From: a virus
Reading direction: 5' to 3' (one strand)
DNA length: 25,808 nucleotides
IMG/VR virus record: IMGVR_UViG_3300042388_000255
Location: 1-25,808 of that record
Shown piece after piece: positions 7,104-13,938 of this stretch; the first letter of the stretch is position 1, and every line of letters begins with the position of its first letter. Below the pieces are notes generated by a model. It saw only the letters and a program-made list of their open reading frames with translations, did no database searches and had not been told where the DNA came from. Made by a program: the position numbers and the translations under genes.

Positions 7104-7316
7104 ATGAATGAAGTGAATACGATGGCAATTAAGGAGCTTCACCTTGCGGCTTACATTAAGACGCATGGCGGCAAGTTCTTAGGCTTTGAAAACAAGAGAT
7201 TTCGATTTGAGTCTGAAAAGACCGAAGAAGAATGGAGAGTGGCGCATAGCAATTCCTGCTGTCGTCGAGTGGATATGGAGCTAATTTCGCTCCGCAAATT
7301 TCTCACTTCAAAATGA
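7104..7316 (+). CDS. DUF5659-like small protein
   Basis: A 70-residue protein (64 if the in-frame ATG 7122 is used; neither has a strong ribosome site). It fits the DUF5659-like layout: a start of sL.lAAyl...G, seen here as HLAAYIKTHGGKFLGFE, a basic strand ending in a phenylalanine (NKRFRFESE), a charged helix, and a closing RRVDMELISLRKFLTSK where family members have a helix ending LK..L. These are short proteins of unknown function, often found near phage structural genes. Its position between fibre genes could mean an assembly or regulatory helper, but that is inference. Confidence 0.65.
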   Translation: MNEVNTMAIKELHLAAYIKTHGGKFLGFENKRFRFESEKTEEEWRVAHSNSCCRRVDMELISLRKFLTSK

Positions 7317-7332
7317 TTAAAGGAAATTCAAC

Positions 7333-8331
7333 ATGTCTATGACTCCCCAAACTATTCATGGCTTTCGCTTAGCCAATTCTTCTACCGCCGACAACTTCCA
7401 CGTTGAGCGTCTGGTAGCTGATCCGGTTCCCGTCGCGGCTGGCCGTTGGTGGTTCAACCTGACCGAAAAGGTCATGAAGTATTCCAGCCTCGATGCTGGC
7501 GGTGCAGTTATCGTTAAAGTCGTCTCTGACGGCAGCGCGGTTGCTACTGATATTGCCGCTTTGCAGGCTGCACTCGCTGCTGAGTTGGTTGCTCGCGCAG
7601 CCGGTGATACTGCGCAGGCGCTTTACACCGATACCAAGATTGCCGATTTGGTTGCCTCTGCCCCTGCCGTACTCGATACGTTGCAAGAGCTGGCGACTGC
7701 ACTGGAAAACAATCCTGACATCGTCAATGTACTGCGTACCGAAGTTGCCGCCGCGATTGCCGCTGCTAAAACTGAGCTGAAAGGCTCCGTTTCCGAAGCC
7801 CTCGACACACTGGGCGAAGTTGAAACCGCGATTGGTGCGATTGATACCCGCATTACTACGGTTGAAGGCCAAGTTAACGGCAATATCGGCACGCTGTCCA
7901 CCCTGACCACGGACGTTAAAACAACCCTGGTTGGTGCGATCAATGAAGTTGATGCAAATGCCGATGCGGCTGCTGCTGCTGTCGTTACCGAAGCTGCTCG
8001 CGCTACCGCTGCTGAAGCCGCCGAAGCTACCGCGCGTGCCGATGCAGATACCGCCGAAGCCGCTGCACGTTTGGCTGCTGACAACGCGATCAAAGCCTCC
8101 GTCAACGGCAAGAACTTCACTTTCCAAAGTGGCGCTGCTGCTGCTGAACACACCATTACCCATAACCTGAATAGCCCGTTTATTCTGTATTCGGTGTTGG
8201 TTGAGGGTGCTGATTTGGTTTACCGCAATGACTTGGTGCCGGTGGAAGATGCTGGCGTCAATGGCTTCAAAGTGTATCTGAGCGAAAGCCGCAACATCAA
8301 GGTTGCTGTTCAGTCCATGTTGAATGTCTGA
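7333..8331 (+). CDS. tail fibre protein with long coiled-coil shaft
   Basis: A 332-residue protein with a strong ribosome site (AAAGGAA just upstream). Residues 1-65 form an N-terminal attachment region with the typical fibre phrase GRWWFNLTEKVMKYSS. Residues about 70-255 are Ala-rich heptad sequence, including APAVLDTLQELATALENNP, a phrase common in phage fibres, and a run of short ARA/EAA repeats (RATAAEAAEATARADADTAE) expected to form a trimeric coiled coil. Residues about 260-332 are a beta domain with ITHNLNSPFILYSVLVEG, related to a domain near the N-terminus of the next long fibre (8777). A trimeric shaft joining proximal and distal fibre parts is likely. The long antisense open frame opposite reflects codon bias. 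Confidence 0.8.
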   Translation: MSMTPQTIHGFRLANSSTADNFHVERLVADPVPVAAGRWWFNLTEKVMKYSSLDAGGAVIVKVVSDGSAVATDIAALQAALAAELVARAAGDTAQALYTDTKIADLVASAPAVLDTLQELATALENNPDIVNVLRTEVAAAIAAAKTELKGSVSEALDTLGEVETAIGAIDTRITTVEGQVNGNIGTLSTLTTDVKTTLVGAINEVDANADAAAAAVVTEAARATAAEAAEATARADADTAEAAARLAADNAIKASVNGKNFTFQSGAAAAEHTITHNLNSPFILYSVLVEGADLVYRNDLVPVEDAGVNGFKVYLSESRNIKVAVQSMLNV

Positions 8332-8345
8332 GCGCCGGTAAAAAT

Positions 8346-8558
8346 ATGAATCCGCTCCCTTCTACCAATTGGCCCGGTGTGGCCACGGTCGATGGGGCGG
8401 TTCGTACCTTATGTGAGCACCTTGCATTGATCTATGACGATTCTCTGCAAGGTGATTTGAAAACTGCTAGTGATTACGCGCAACTCAAAGTCAATATTGA
8501 ATGGCTTAAAACTGGGTTTGAGCGTATCGAGAAATTGCTGATTGAAAATGCTAGGTAG
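8346..8558 (+). CDS. hypothetical small helical protein, 70 aa
   Basis: A 70-residue protein lying between two fibre genes. Residues about 15-33 form a helix (AVRTLCEHLALIYDD) and the rest is amphipathic (YAQLKVNIEWLKTGFERIEKLLIENA), suggesting a helical hairpin or coiled coil. No Shine-Dalgarno of note; the position 14 bases after the fibre stop suggests translational coupling. It overlaps the next gene by 11 bases. A fibre-assembly helper is conceivable from size and place, but no family is recognised. Confidence 0.6.
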   Translation: MNPLPSTNWPGVATVDGAVRTLCEHLALIYDDSLQGDLKTASDYAQLKVNIEWLKTGFERIEKLLIENAR

Positions 8559-8784
8559 TGAGCGAATTCACCCGCAACACGTCGCCGCATGGGCAAAAAG
8601 AGTCAGGGGAAACCTCCTGCAATGGGATGTTAAGAAGTCCGAAATGACGCTAGATCAGTCTTTGGCGTTTATCCGGCAACAATACGCCACTCTTGCCCTG
8701 ATAAACGGCGCAATAGACGGGCGAATCCGATTCACAGGGGTCGATTGTTCGGCCCTCGACAAAGGCAAAATAAATCATGGCTAA
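8548..8784 (+). CDS. hypothetical small protein, 78 aa
   Basis: Read from ATG 8548; an in-frame TTG at 8542 is possible. The protein is basic at the N-terminus (RIHPQHVAAWAKRVRGN) and helical in the middle (TLDQSLAFIRQQYATLALINGAIDGRI). No known family. It overlaps the previous gene by 11 bases and the following fibre gene by eight, so all three are probably translated in a coupled way. A product that modifies or chaperones the fibres is possible, but nothing in the sequence proves it. Confidence 0.6.
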   Translation: MLGSERIHPQHVAAWAKRVRGNLLQWDVKKSEMTLDQSLAFIRQQYATLALINGAIDGRIRFTGVDCSALDKGKINHG

Positions 8785-10111
8785 TCAAGCAATTCATGGC
8801 GGTGTAGAAATTTTAGATAACTTGTCTTTCACGAAAGACAATGCAAGCATTCCACTTAACCCTAAGCCGCGTCAAATTTCAGTGATTAACGGCCAGCCGT
8901 GCATTTACACGGATATTGGTCAGGGCTTTTATTCTTGGTTCCCCATGGGTGTGAAGCAGTCCACTTATGTGCATAGCCAAGGTGTAGAGTCGTTAGTATG
9001 GACAATCAATCACGGATTGGACACCAACGATTACGGCGTGTTCGTGTATGACACTGACCACTCGTTAGCTCTGGTGAATACGGAACCTGTTGATAGCAAT
9101 ACCATTCGCGTGGAATTGTCAGAGGCGATGGCCGGAACGGCAGTGGTGTTTGGTATTCCAGGATCGGCGGCGGCGGGCGGCATTCAGTTGATGGGCAGTG
9201 TTTCTGATGTGGTTGGTCTGGTTGATGCGTTAGCCGGCAAAGCGGCGATTGCACATGAACACACCGATTTGGCGACCGCTATTGACGATATTGAAACGGC
9301 ATTAGTCGGCAAAGCAAGTACGACGCATACACATGGTTACGCGACGCAAGCCGACATTGATAACACAATTAGCACGCTGATTGATAGCTCGCCAGCGGCA
9401 CTGAATACCCTGAATGAACTAGCGGCGGCGTTAGGCGATGACCCGAACTTTGCGACTACGGTGACGAATGCGATTGCAGACAAGGCTAGCTCAGTACACA
9501 CCCATACCAGCGGGCAGGTAAGCGGGCTAGCCGCCGTGGCGACATCCGGTTCTTACAATGACCTGAGTAGCAAGCCCACTATTCCGACTGGCACCGCGGC
9601 GACAAAAGACATCCCAGCAAGCGGCAACGCAAGCGCGACACAAGTGGTTTATGGAACAGATACCCGTCTCACTAACGCACGCACCCCGACCACACATGCA
9701 CACGCAATTGCTGATATTACCGCACTGCAAACTACGCTCAATGCGAAAGTACAGGCCGATACCAACAACACATGGACTGGCGTTAATACTTTCGGCGCAG
9801 CCATGCAGGAAAAGAAGGTTGACCTTGCTAGCGGCACCGAGATCAACTTGAGCCTGGGCAATGTTTTCACGCGCACGATTAGCGGCGCAACGACTTTTAG
9901 CGTCAGCAATACCCCGGTGTCTGGCATTGTCGCTAGTTTTATTCTGGAATTGACTAATGGCGGCGCTAATGTCAACTACTGGACTGGCGTGAAATGGGCT
10001 GGCGGCACTAAGCCGGCACTGACTGCAGCGGGCAAGGACATCCTCGGCTTATTCACCCATGATGGCGGCACCACATGGAACGGGCTAGTCTTAGGTAAGG
10101 ACTTGAAATAA
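8777..10111 (+). CDS. long tail fibre protein with HxH motifs
   Basis: A 444-residue fibre. Residues 1-60 form an attachment region (IHGGVEILDN...YSWFPMG). Residues about 62-130 are a beta domain (VWTINHGLDTNDYGVFVYD ... RVELSEAMAGTAVVFG) related to the C-terminal domain of the fibre at 7333. Residues about 140-345 form a thin shaft with SPAALNTLNELAAALGDDP, shared with many phage fibres, and repeated His-x-His elements (HEHTD, THTHG, VHTHTSG, THAHA); such HxH pairs coordinate iron in the T4 long tail fibre needle. Residues about 355-444 are a beta-rich tip (FTRTISGATTFSVSN ... NYWTGVKWAGGTKPALT), seen in several receptor-binding fibres. Likely trimeric. A stable hairpin follows the stop. Confidence 0.85.
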   Translation: MANQAIHGGVEILDNLSFTKDNASIPLNPKPRQISVINGQPCIYTDIGQGFYSWFPMGVKQSTYVHSQGVESLVWTINHGLDTNDYGVFVYDTDHSLALVNTEPVDSNTIRVELSEAMAGTAVVFGIPGSAAAGGIQLMGSVSDVVGLVDALAGKAAIAHEHTDLATAIDDIETALVGKASTTHTHGYATQADIDNTISTLIDSSPAALNTLNELAAALGDDPNFATTVTNAIADKASSVHTHTSGQVSGLAAVATSGSYNDLSSKPTIPTGTAATKDIPASGNASATQVVYGTDTRLTNARTPTTHAHAIADITALQTTLNAKVQADTNNTWTGVNTFGAAMQEKKVDLASGTEINLSLGNVFTRTISGATTFSVSNTPVSGIVASFILELTNGGANVNYWTGVKWAGGTKPALTAAGKDILGLFTHDGGTTWNGLVLGKDLK

Positions 10112-10116
10112 AAACA

Positions 10117-10142
10117 CGCGAGACTTGTACGCAGGTCTCGCG
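10117..10142 (+). terminator. 11-bp hairpin with UACG loop, possible transcript-end or RNA-stability element
   Basis: CGCGAGACTTG at 10117-10127 pairs with CAGGTCTCGCG at 10132-10142 (one U-G wobble), leaving the four-base loop TACG. It lies six bases after the fibre stop. The plus strand has no T-run after it, so it is not a classic intrinsic terminator on this strand; an A-rich tract precedes it. It may slow 3' decay or partly terminate before the adhesin genes. Confidence 0.55.
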
Positions 10143-10253
10143 CAATTCAATTAATGAGGTGACGCAATGATTTCAAGTTTAGTAATGATGGGGGCAGCGG
10201 GGGTAAGTGGGATTTTTGACGCAAGCGCGGGATTCGCGCTGTTCGGGGGGGGA
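10141..10253 (+). repeat. direct repeat, copy 1 (leader and 5' end of adhesin gene)
   Basis: The segment holding the ribosome site (GAGGTGA at 10156-10162) and the first ~29 codons of the adhesin gene is duplicated at 11049-11161. The first 78 bases (10141-10218) are identical in both copies, and about three differences occur in the rest. The duplication carries the translation start and the N-terminal anchor, leaving the body variable. Confidence 0.9.
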
Positions 10254-11048
10254 ACCGCGCAAACCACAACCGGATATACTGACAAATATACCTATGCCAC
10301 TAATACAGTTTCTACAGGTACTCATATTATTGCGAGTTATTCATTAGCCGCGGCCGGAAATGAGACAAAAGGCATATTCTCAGGAAGTTACGCAGCCAAA
10401 TATACTTATAGCACCAACACAGTGGCCCAAGCCCCTTACCTTGGGCTGCGAAGATCAAACCTAGCGGCAGCCGGCAACGCCAGTGTCGGAATTTTCGGCG
10501 GGGGTTATACTGGTACTTTATACGCAATCACCGATAAATACACCTACGGCGGGGATGAAGTCGCACCCGGCACAGCGCTCGGGCTGGCACGATACGGCCT
10601 AGCGGCAGCCGGCAACGCAACCGTCGGAATTTTCGGCGGGGGTTATCCAGTTAGCGGAATCAGAACAACATACACCGACAAATACACCTACAGCGGCGAT
10701 GCGCGAGCACCCGGCACGGCGCTCGGACTGGCGCGGTATGAGCCAGCCGCCACCGGCAACGCCAGTGTCGGCATTTTCGGGGGGGGATATACAGGCAGCA
10801 ACTCCGCTTATGCCGACAAATACACCTACAGCGATAACACCGTCGCACCCGGAACAATACTCGGAGTCGCAACACAGGGTTTAGCCGCCGCCGGCAACGC
10901 AACCGTCGGCGTATTCGGTGGAGGACACGAAAAGCTGAACCGTACCGACATATACACATACAGCGGAGACACGGTGGTGACAGGAACGGTGCTCGGTTTA
11001 GGGCGTCATCTATTGGCTGCCACCTCATCCGCCCCCGGCGGGTTTTAA
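10167..11048 (+). CDS. kelch-like repeat tail adhesin, six repeats
   Basis: A 293-residue protein. The N-terminus (MISSLVMMGAAGVSGIF...FALFGGG, about 29 residues) is followed by six repeats of 40-48 residues built around DKYTYSGDTVAPGTALGLAR and LAAAGNATVGIFGGG, closing with ATSSAPGGF. The GxFGGG ... YxY ... R pattern is kelch-like, so a six-bladed beta propeller is the natural model. Such propellers at fibre tips commonly bind host surface sugars or proteins. The first two repeats are more diverged than the rest. Strong ribosome site GAGGTGA. The gene sits downstream of the fibres and is followed by a shorter paralogue with the same N-terminus and C-terminus. The short hydrophobic N-terminus may be a docking segment rather than a secretion signal. 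Confidence 0.75.
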   Translation: MISSLVMMGAAGVSGIFDASAGFALFGGGTAQTTTGYTDKYTYATNTVSTGTHIIASYSLAAAGNETKGIFSGSYAAKYTYSTNTVAQAPYLGLRRSNLAAAGNASVGIFGGGYTGTLYAITDKYTYGGDEVAPGTALGLARYGLAAAGNATVGIFGGGYPVSGIRTTYTDKYTYSGDARAPGTALGLARYEPAATGNASVGIFGGGYTGSNSAYADKYTYSDNTVAPGTILGVATQGLAAAGNATVGVFGGGHEKLNRTDIYTYSGDTVVTGTVLGLGRHLLAATSSAPGGF

Positions 11049-11161
11049 CGCAATTCAATTAATGAGGTGACGCAATGATTTCAAGTTTAGTAATGATGGG
11101 GGCAGCGGGGGTAAGTGGGATTTTTGCCGCAAGCGCGGGATTTGCGCTGTTCGGGGGAGGA
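11049..11161 (+). repeat. direct repeat, copy 2 (leader and 5' end of second adhesin gene)
   Basis: Second copy of the 10141-10253 segment, beginning immediately after the stop of the first adhesin gene and including the same GAGGTGA ribosome site and the same first 17 codons without change. Near-identity at DNA level points to recent duplication or gene conversion. Confidence 0.9.
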
Positions 11162-11422
11162 GCTTTATCTAATTTAACCACAAGCAAATATATCTACAGT
11201 GATGATGCAACGACAGCAGGCACAAATCTTAATGTAGAAAGATATAACCATGCTGCCGCTGGAAATAGTGTTATTGGTATTTTTGCAGGAGGTCAGTCTG
11301 CAGGCACCGGTGCTACCACAAATAAATATATTTATAGTGATAATGCTAATGTAGTAGGTACAAATCTTAATGTAGGAAGGTATAATCATGCCGCCACCTC
11401 CTCCGTCCCCGGCGGATTCTAA
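11075..11422 (+). CDS. short kelch-like adhesin paralogue, two repeats
   Basis: A 115-residue paralogue of the gene at 10167. The N-terminal 29 residues are the same apart from one substitution (Asp to Ala) and the C-terminus ATSSVPGGF matches ATSSAPGGF, but between them are only two repeats (SKYIYSDDATTAGTNLNVERYNHAAAGN and a similar one). The body is visibly richer in A/T than the first copy, so it was not made simply by deleting blades from it; it looks like a different body between shared ends. Two blades cannot close a propeller alone; three subunits together would give six, matching the paralogue. It could also be a decaying remnant, though the frame is intact. Confidence 0.7.
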   Translation: MISSLVMMGAAGVSGIFAASAGFALFGGGALSNLTTSKYIYSDDATTAGTNLNVERYNHAAAGNSVIGIFAGGQSAGTGATTNKYIYSDNANVVGTNLNVGRYNHAATSSVPGGF

Positions 11423-11479
11423 CCACAGTCGTGACACCACCATCCCCATTCCCATTCACCACCACCAACAGGATTCTCT

Positions 11480-12100
11480 ATGTACAAAACTAACCGTCAA
11501 AACCATGACTTTCAAATCGCCTACTTTCTCGCGGGCTCATGCCACACGCCAGACGGTGCTTATGCCCTGCTTTGCGATCAGCTAGACGACCGCAAACTGG
11601 CGCTCAAAGCCGCCGAAGCTGGCGCACTACGCGAGACGGCTACCCGCATGCGTATCGCGCGACGCATGGCCAGTGAAGACGAAGCCGAGGTGATCGAAGC
11701 ACAAGCCGATTTAGCTGAAATTGAGATGCACCAAGAACTGACCGCTAAGAATGTCGCCGCGGCAGAGGCCGAAGTGGCCTATATCCAAAGCTGCATGGAC
11801 AAGCTGGAACCTTTGCGCCAATACGCGCATTTACCGCTAGCGCAAGCACATGAAGCCGCGCAACAAGAGGAATGGAAGCAAGAACTGATTCTGCGCGCCG
11901 AAAACTATCTACTGACTACCGGCACAATCAGCACAGATCATTTTGCCACGATGCGCATGCACCCGGAATTTGTTACGGCGATCATGCCGGCCATTCAAGC
12001 GACCCGGCAACTTATGCAAAGTGAAACCGGACAAATGCAGCTTTTGAGCAAAAAACCGATGGCGCAATTGGTGGGCTTTGAACAGTTGTTACTGAACTAA
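11480..12100 (+). CDS. coiled-coil protein at end of fibre operon, function unknown
   Basis: A 206-residue protein with AGGA at 11470-11473. Residues 10-35 contain a compact start (DFQIAYFLAGSCHTPDGAYA), then residues about 38-125 are Ala/Glu-rich helix (ALKAAEAGALRETATRMRI ... AAAEAEVAYIQSCMDKL), very likely a long coiled coil or helical hairpin; the C-terminal 80 residues are also helical. No family is certain. Its place just after the adhesins and just before an intrinsic terminator fits a fibre-assembly chaperone or an accessory structural protein. The 57-base gap in front of it is CACC-rich and low in complexity. Confidence 0.7.
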   Translation: MYKTNRQNHDFQIAYFLAGSCHTPDGAYALLCDQLDDRKLALKAAEAGALRETATRMRIARRMASEDEAEVIEAQADLAEIEMHQELTAKNVAAAEAEVAYIQSCMDKLEPLRQYAHLPLAQAHEAAQQEEWKQELILRAENYLLTTGTISTDHFATMRMHPEFVTAIMPAIQATRQLMQSETGQMQLLSKKPMAQLVGFEQLLLN

Positions 12101-12122
12101 ACGCCCCTAACGCACGCCCCTG

Positions 12123-12146
12123 ACCCGCTCCTGTAGCGGGTTTTTT
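12123..12146 (+). terminator. intrinsic terminator after fibre operon
   Basis: ACCCGCT at 12123-12129 and AGCGGGT at 12135-12141 form a GC-rich 7-bp stem with a five-base loop, followed by a run of six T (12141-12146). It lies 22 bases after the stop of the coiled-coil gene and 18 bases before the next putative promoter box. Confidence 0.9.
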
Positions 12147-12164
12147 ACGCCTGTCACGCGCACA

Positions 12165-12208
12165 CGGAAAACGGCACGCATTCAAGCCGCGTCATTCCGT
12201 CAAAATTG
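12165..12208 (+). promoter_or_regulatory. putative activator-dependent late promoter, copy 3
   Basis: CGGAAAACG at 12165-12173 and -10-like CAAAAT at 12201-12206 at the common spacing. It lies directly after an intrinsic terminator, which strongly suggests that transcription restarts here. Expected start near 12213, about 31 bases before ATG 12244 of the first lysis-region gene. Confidence 0.65.
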
Positions 12209-12243
12209 CGACATCTTTTTACTCACCCTTGCAAGGAAAAACC

Positions 12244-12741
12244 ATGGGCGAAAACTTTGACCATGAGACTTTACCGCAACGTAAGCTATCCATTAAATCC
12301 ACGCTCAGGATTTTCTTGCGGAATTGCCGTGATTTGATTGTTTACCCCGACATTGCCGCTGCGCGATTTGCCGTTGCGCTCAATGGGCTGTCTTGGTCGT
12401 TAATGCTGATTTTGGCGAGTAGCGATGTACTCCTTGACCCTGTTTTTTCTGGTTTATCGCAAATAGGCGATAGAACCTTTTGGGCGGTGTGCATGGGTGC
12501 AATAGGCGCGGTGCAAATGTTCACGCTTATTGCCCGTGTGCCGCCGTCCTGGCACACCTCGCTGATTGCGTTTACCAGTCTGATCATGTGGACGTATGTA
12601 ACCGTGTCGCTTATGTTATCTGCAATCACCAATGTTGCCGTACTCTCTACCACGGGCGTTATTGCATGGTTGTCGATTTGGATTTTTGTACGTTCGCGCT
12701 TTGGCAATGAGCCGGACATGCGTAGAAGAATAACGGATTAA
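12244..12741 (+). CDS. four-helix membrane protein, holin-region candidate
   Basis: A 165-residue protein from ATG 12244 (AAGGAA at 12232-12237; an in-frame TTG 12229 lies too close to that site). The first ~35 residues are basic and soluble (KLSIKSTLRIFLRNCRD). Four hydrophobic segments follow, at about 45-67 (FAVALNGLSWSLMLILA), 80-100 (FWAVCMGAIGAVQMFTLIA), 106-128 (SLIAFTSLIMWTYVTVSLML) and 132-152 (VAVLSTTGVIAWLSIWIFV), then a basic tail (RSRFGNEPDMRRR). It heads a two-gene operon just before the spanin/endolysin operon, so a holin or holin regulator acting in the inner membrane is likely from context; no family motif proves it. Confidence 0.7.
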   Translation: MGENFDHETLPQRKLSIKSTLRIFLRNCRDLIVYPDIAAARFAVALNGLSWSLMLILASSDVLLDPVFSGLSQIGDRTFWAVCMGAIGAVQMFTLIARVPPSWHTSLIAFTSLIMWTYVTVSLMLSAITNVAVLSTTGVIAWLSIWIFVRSRFGNEPDMRRRITD

Positions 12742-12743
12742 TC

Positions 12744-13154
12744 ATGGAACTATTTGGGTTGGACACTTTGGGGGAAATGGCCGTAGCAGCGACCGCGGGC
12801 ATAGGCGGGCTGGCATTTGCTGCACAGCGATTAGTTAAAACATGGTCAAGCACCTCGGTGGCGATCAATACCGATGGCGCATCCAATGAAATTCTCAATA
12901 CGCTGCAAGAGGAAAACAGGCTATTGCGAGAAAGTGAGCGAAGTGCGCGCAATGACTTAAACGAGGCTATGCGCAAGATGGGCCGCTTGGAAGCCATGGA
13001 GGCGCGGGTTGATGAACTCAAAGCGGAGATCGTTAAAATGGAATTGCGCTATGAAAAACAAGAGGTACTTATGGCGGATTTAGTGCGGCAAAATACCACG
13101 CTTATGCTCAAACTGGAAAAATGCGCCAAGTTTCTTGCCACGCAAGAAGAATGA
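12744..13154 (+). CDS. membrane-anchored coiled-coil protein, lysis-region
   Basis: A 136-residue protein two bases after the preceding stop. Residues about 11-32 are a weakly hydrophobic Ala/Gly-rich segment (MAVAATAGIGGLAFAAQRLV) compatible with one membrane pass, followed from about residue 47 by an unbroken charged coiled coil (LNTLQEENRLLRESERSARN to the C-terminus). The shape is like a type II membrane protein with a long helical stalk, similar in outline to i-spanins, but a better i-spanin is encoded at 13271. It may assist the four-helix protein encoded just upstream (holin partner or antiholin). An intrinsic terminator follows. Confidence 0.65.
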   Translation: MELFGLDTLGEMAVAATAGIGGLAFAAQRLVKTWSSTSVAINTDGASNEILNTLQEENRLLRESERSARNDLNEAMRKMGRLEAMEARVDELKAEIVKMELRYEKQEVLMADLVRQNTTLMLKLEKCAKFLATQEE

Positions 13155-13179
13155 ACAAGCCATTTAGCGAAAGTCCATA

Positions 13180-13206
13180 AACCCGCTCCCCTAGCGGGTT
13201 TTTTTT
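13180..13206 (+). terminator. intrinsic terminator
   Basis: AACCCGCT (13180-13187) pairs with AGCGGGTT (13193-13200) around a five-base loop, running into eight consecutive T (13199-13206). The stem is nearly the same as that of the terminator at 12123. It separates the membrane-protein operon from the spanin/endolysin operon and is followed 15 bases later by another promoter box. Confidence 0.92.
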
Positions 13207-13221
13207 CGCCCTGAATTCCCC

Positions 13222-13265
13222 CGGAAAACGGGCAGCGTCATGGCCTATTACATCCATCAAAATAG
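13222..13265 (+). promoter_or_regulatory. putative activator-dependent late promoter, copy 4
   Basis: CGGAAAACG at 13222-13230 and -10-like CAAAAT at 13258-13263, the same hexamer as copy 3 at the same spacing, directly after an intrinsic terminator. The expected start (near 13270) is at the ATG of the i-spanin gene, implying a leaderless message or use of a later start codon. Confidence 0.65.
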
Positions 13266-13270
13266 GCTGC

Positions 13271-13666
13271 ATGAATTGGATAGTAACCCGCACCCCTAGA
13301 TTTTGGCTGGAAACCGGCATGATGCTGATTATCGTCATGTTAGCCGCGGCATTATTTGTTGCCTTCCTGGAAATCGAAAACAAAACCCTCGCAATTAAAG
13401 TGGTTGAGGCGAATTTGCGGACAGAAAAATTCGTAACGAAATCACTGTCGCAAAGTATTGAATTGCAAAACGCGACGGTAACGTATTTGGGCGAAGAGCT
13501 TATGCGTAAGCGGGGCGATGTTGAAAAGGGATTGCTTGAAATTCGCCGCTTGCATGCGGCGGATAAACAAAAAGAGCAATGGTTGCGCGAATTTACGCCG
13601 TCGAATGATGAATGCGCAGATATGAGATTGCTGGTTGATACTTTCCGGGCATGGGGCAAAAAATGA
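13271..13666 (+). CDS. Rz: i-spanin (Rz-like inner-membrane spanin)
   Basis: A 131-residue protein with a short basic N-terminus (TRTPRFW), one transmembrane helix at about residues 17-36 (MMLIIVMLAAALFVAFLEI) and a periplasmic coiled coil (residues about 38-110, NKTLAIKVVEANLRTEKF ... EIRRLHAADKQKEQWL). This is the layout of Rz-type i-spanins, which join a lipoprotein partner to fuse inner and outer membranes at the end of lysis. The partner overlaps its 3' end. ATG 13271 has only a weak AGG upstream and would coincide with the predicted transcript start; ATG 13319, with TGGAA upstream, is an alternative but would lose the positive residues before the membrane helix. Gene symbol by role, not by clear sequence identity. 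Confidence 0.75.
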   Translation: MNWIVTRTPRFWLETGMMLIIVMLAAALFVAFLEIENKTLAIKVVEANLRTEKFVTKSLSQSIELQNATVTYLGEELMRKRGDVEKGLLEIRRLHAADKQKEQWLREFTPSNDECADMRLLVDTFRAWGKK

Positions 13667-13935
13667 TGAAATTAACGGTATTGGGCGGTCTGGTTATCGC
13701 GTTTATATCCGGCTGTCAAAGTCAGCCGGTGCAATTGCCGGAAGTGGTTAAAGTGCCGGTTTTAATGCCGTGCATAGAGCGTCATTTAGTGCCAATAAAA
13801 CCGACTGAATGCGTGCCAGCGAATGAGAAAAATCCAATTGATAAACTGCGCTGCTTGCTACTGGATTTGTTGCGAACTCAAAAATACGCGCAAGAGCTTG
13901 AAATCATCGTAACCGCCTGTGTAAAGGAAAAATAA
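13663..13935 (+). CDS. Rz1: o-spanin lipoprotein (Rz1-like)
   Basis: A 90-residue protein with a lipoprotein signal: a hydrophobic stretch (MMKLTVLGGLVIAF) and the lipobox ISGC, so the mature protein starts at a lipid-modified Cys18 with the outer-membrane-sorting residue Gln next to it. The mature part begins Pro-rich (QPVQLPEVVKVPVLMP) as in Rz1 o-spanins and carries further cysteines. ATG 13663 overlaps the i-spanin stop as ATGA with GGGG at 13653-13656; the in-frame ATG 13651 would add four residues. Unlike lambda Rz1, it overlaps by only a few bases instead of being embedded. It should sit in the outer-membrane inner leaflet and bind the i-spanin. Confidence 0.8.
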   Translation: MMKLTVLGGLVIAFISGCQSQPVQLPEVVKVPVLMPCIERHLVPIKPTECVPANEKNPIDKLRCLLLDLLRTQKYAQELEIIVTACVKEK

Positions 13936-13938
13936 GCC

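Noticed and set aside
7369-8163. 264-residue open frame on the minus strand inside the fibre gene
   Set aside because: It is antisense to an Ala-rich coiled-coil gene whose codon bias keeps the other strand open; it lacks a ribosome site and a recognisable product, and all other genes are on the plus strand.
8346-8784. Programmed frameshift pair like the lambda G/GT tail chaperones
   Set aside because: The genes overlap, but no clear slippery heptamer is seen at the overlap, and they lie between fibre genes instead of between tube and tape-measure genes.
10141-11422. Diversity-generating retroelement acting on the adhesins
   Set aside because: No reverse transcriptase and no template repeat with adenine-directed changes; differences between the two genes involve whole bodies, not scattered A sites.
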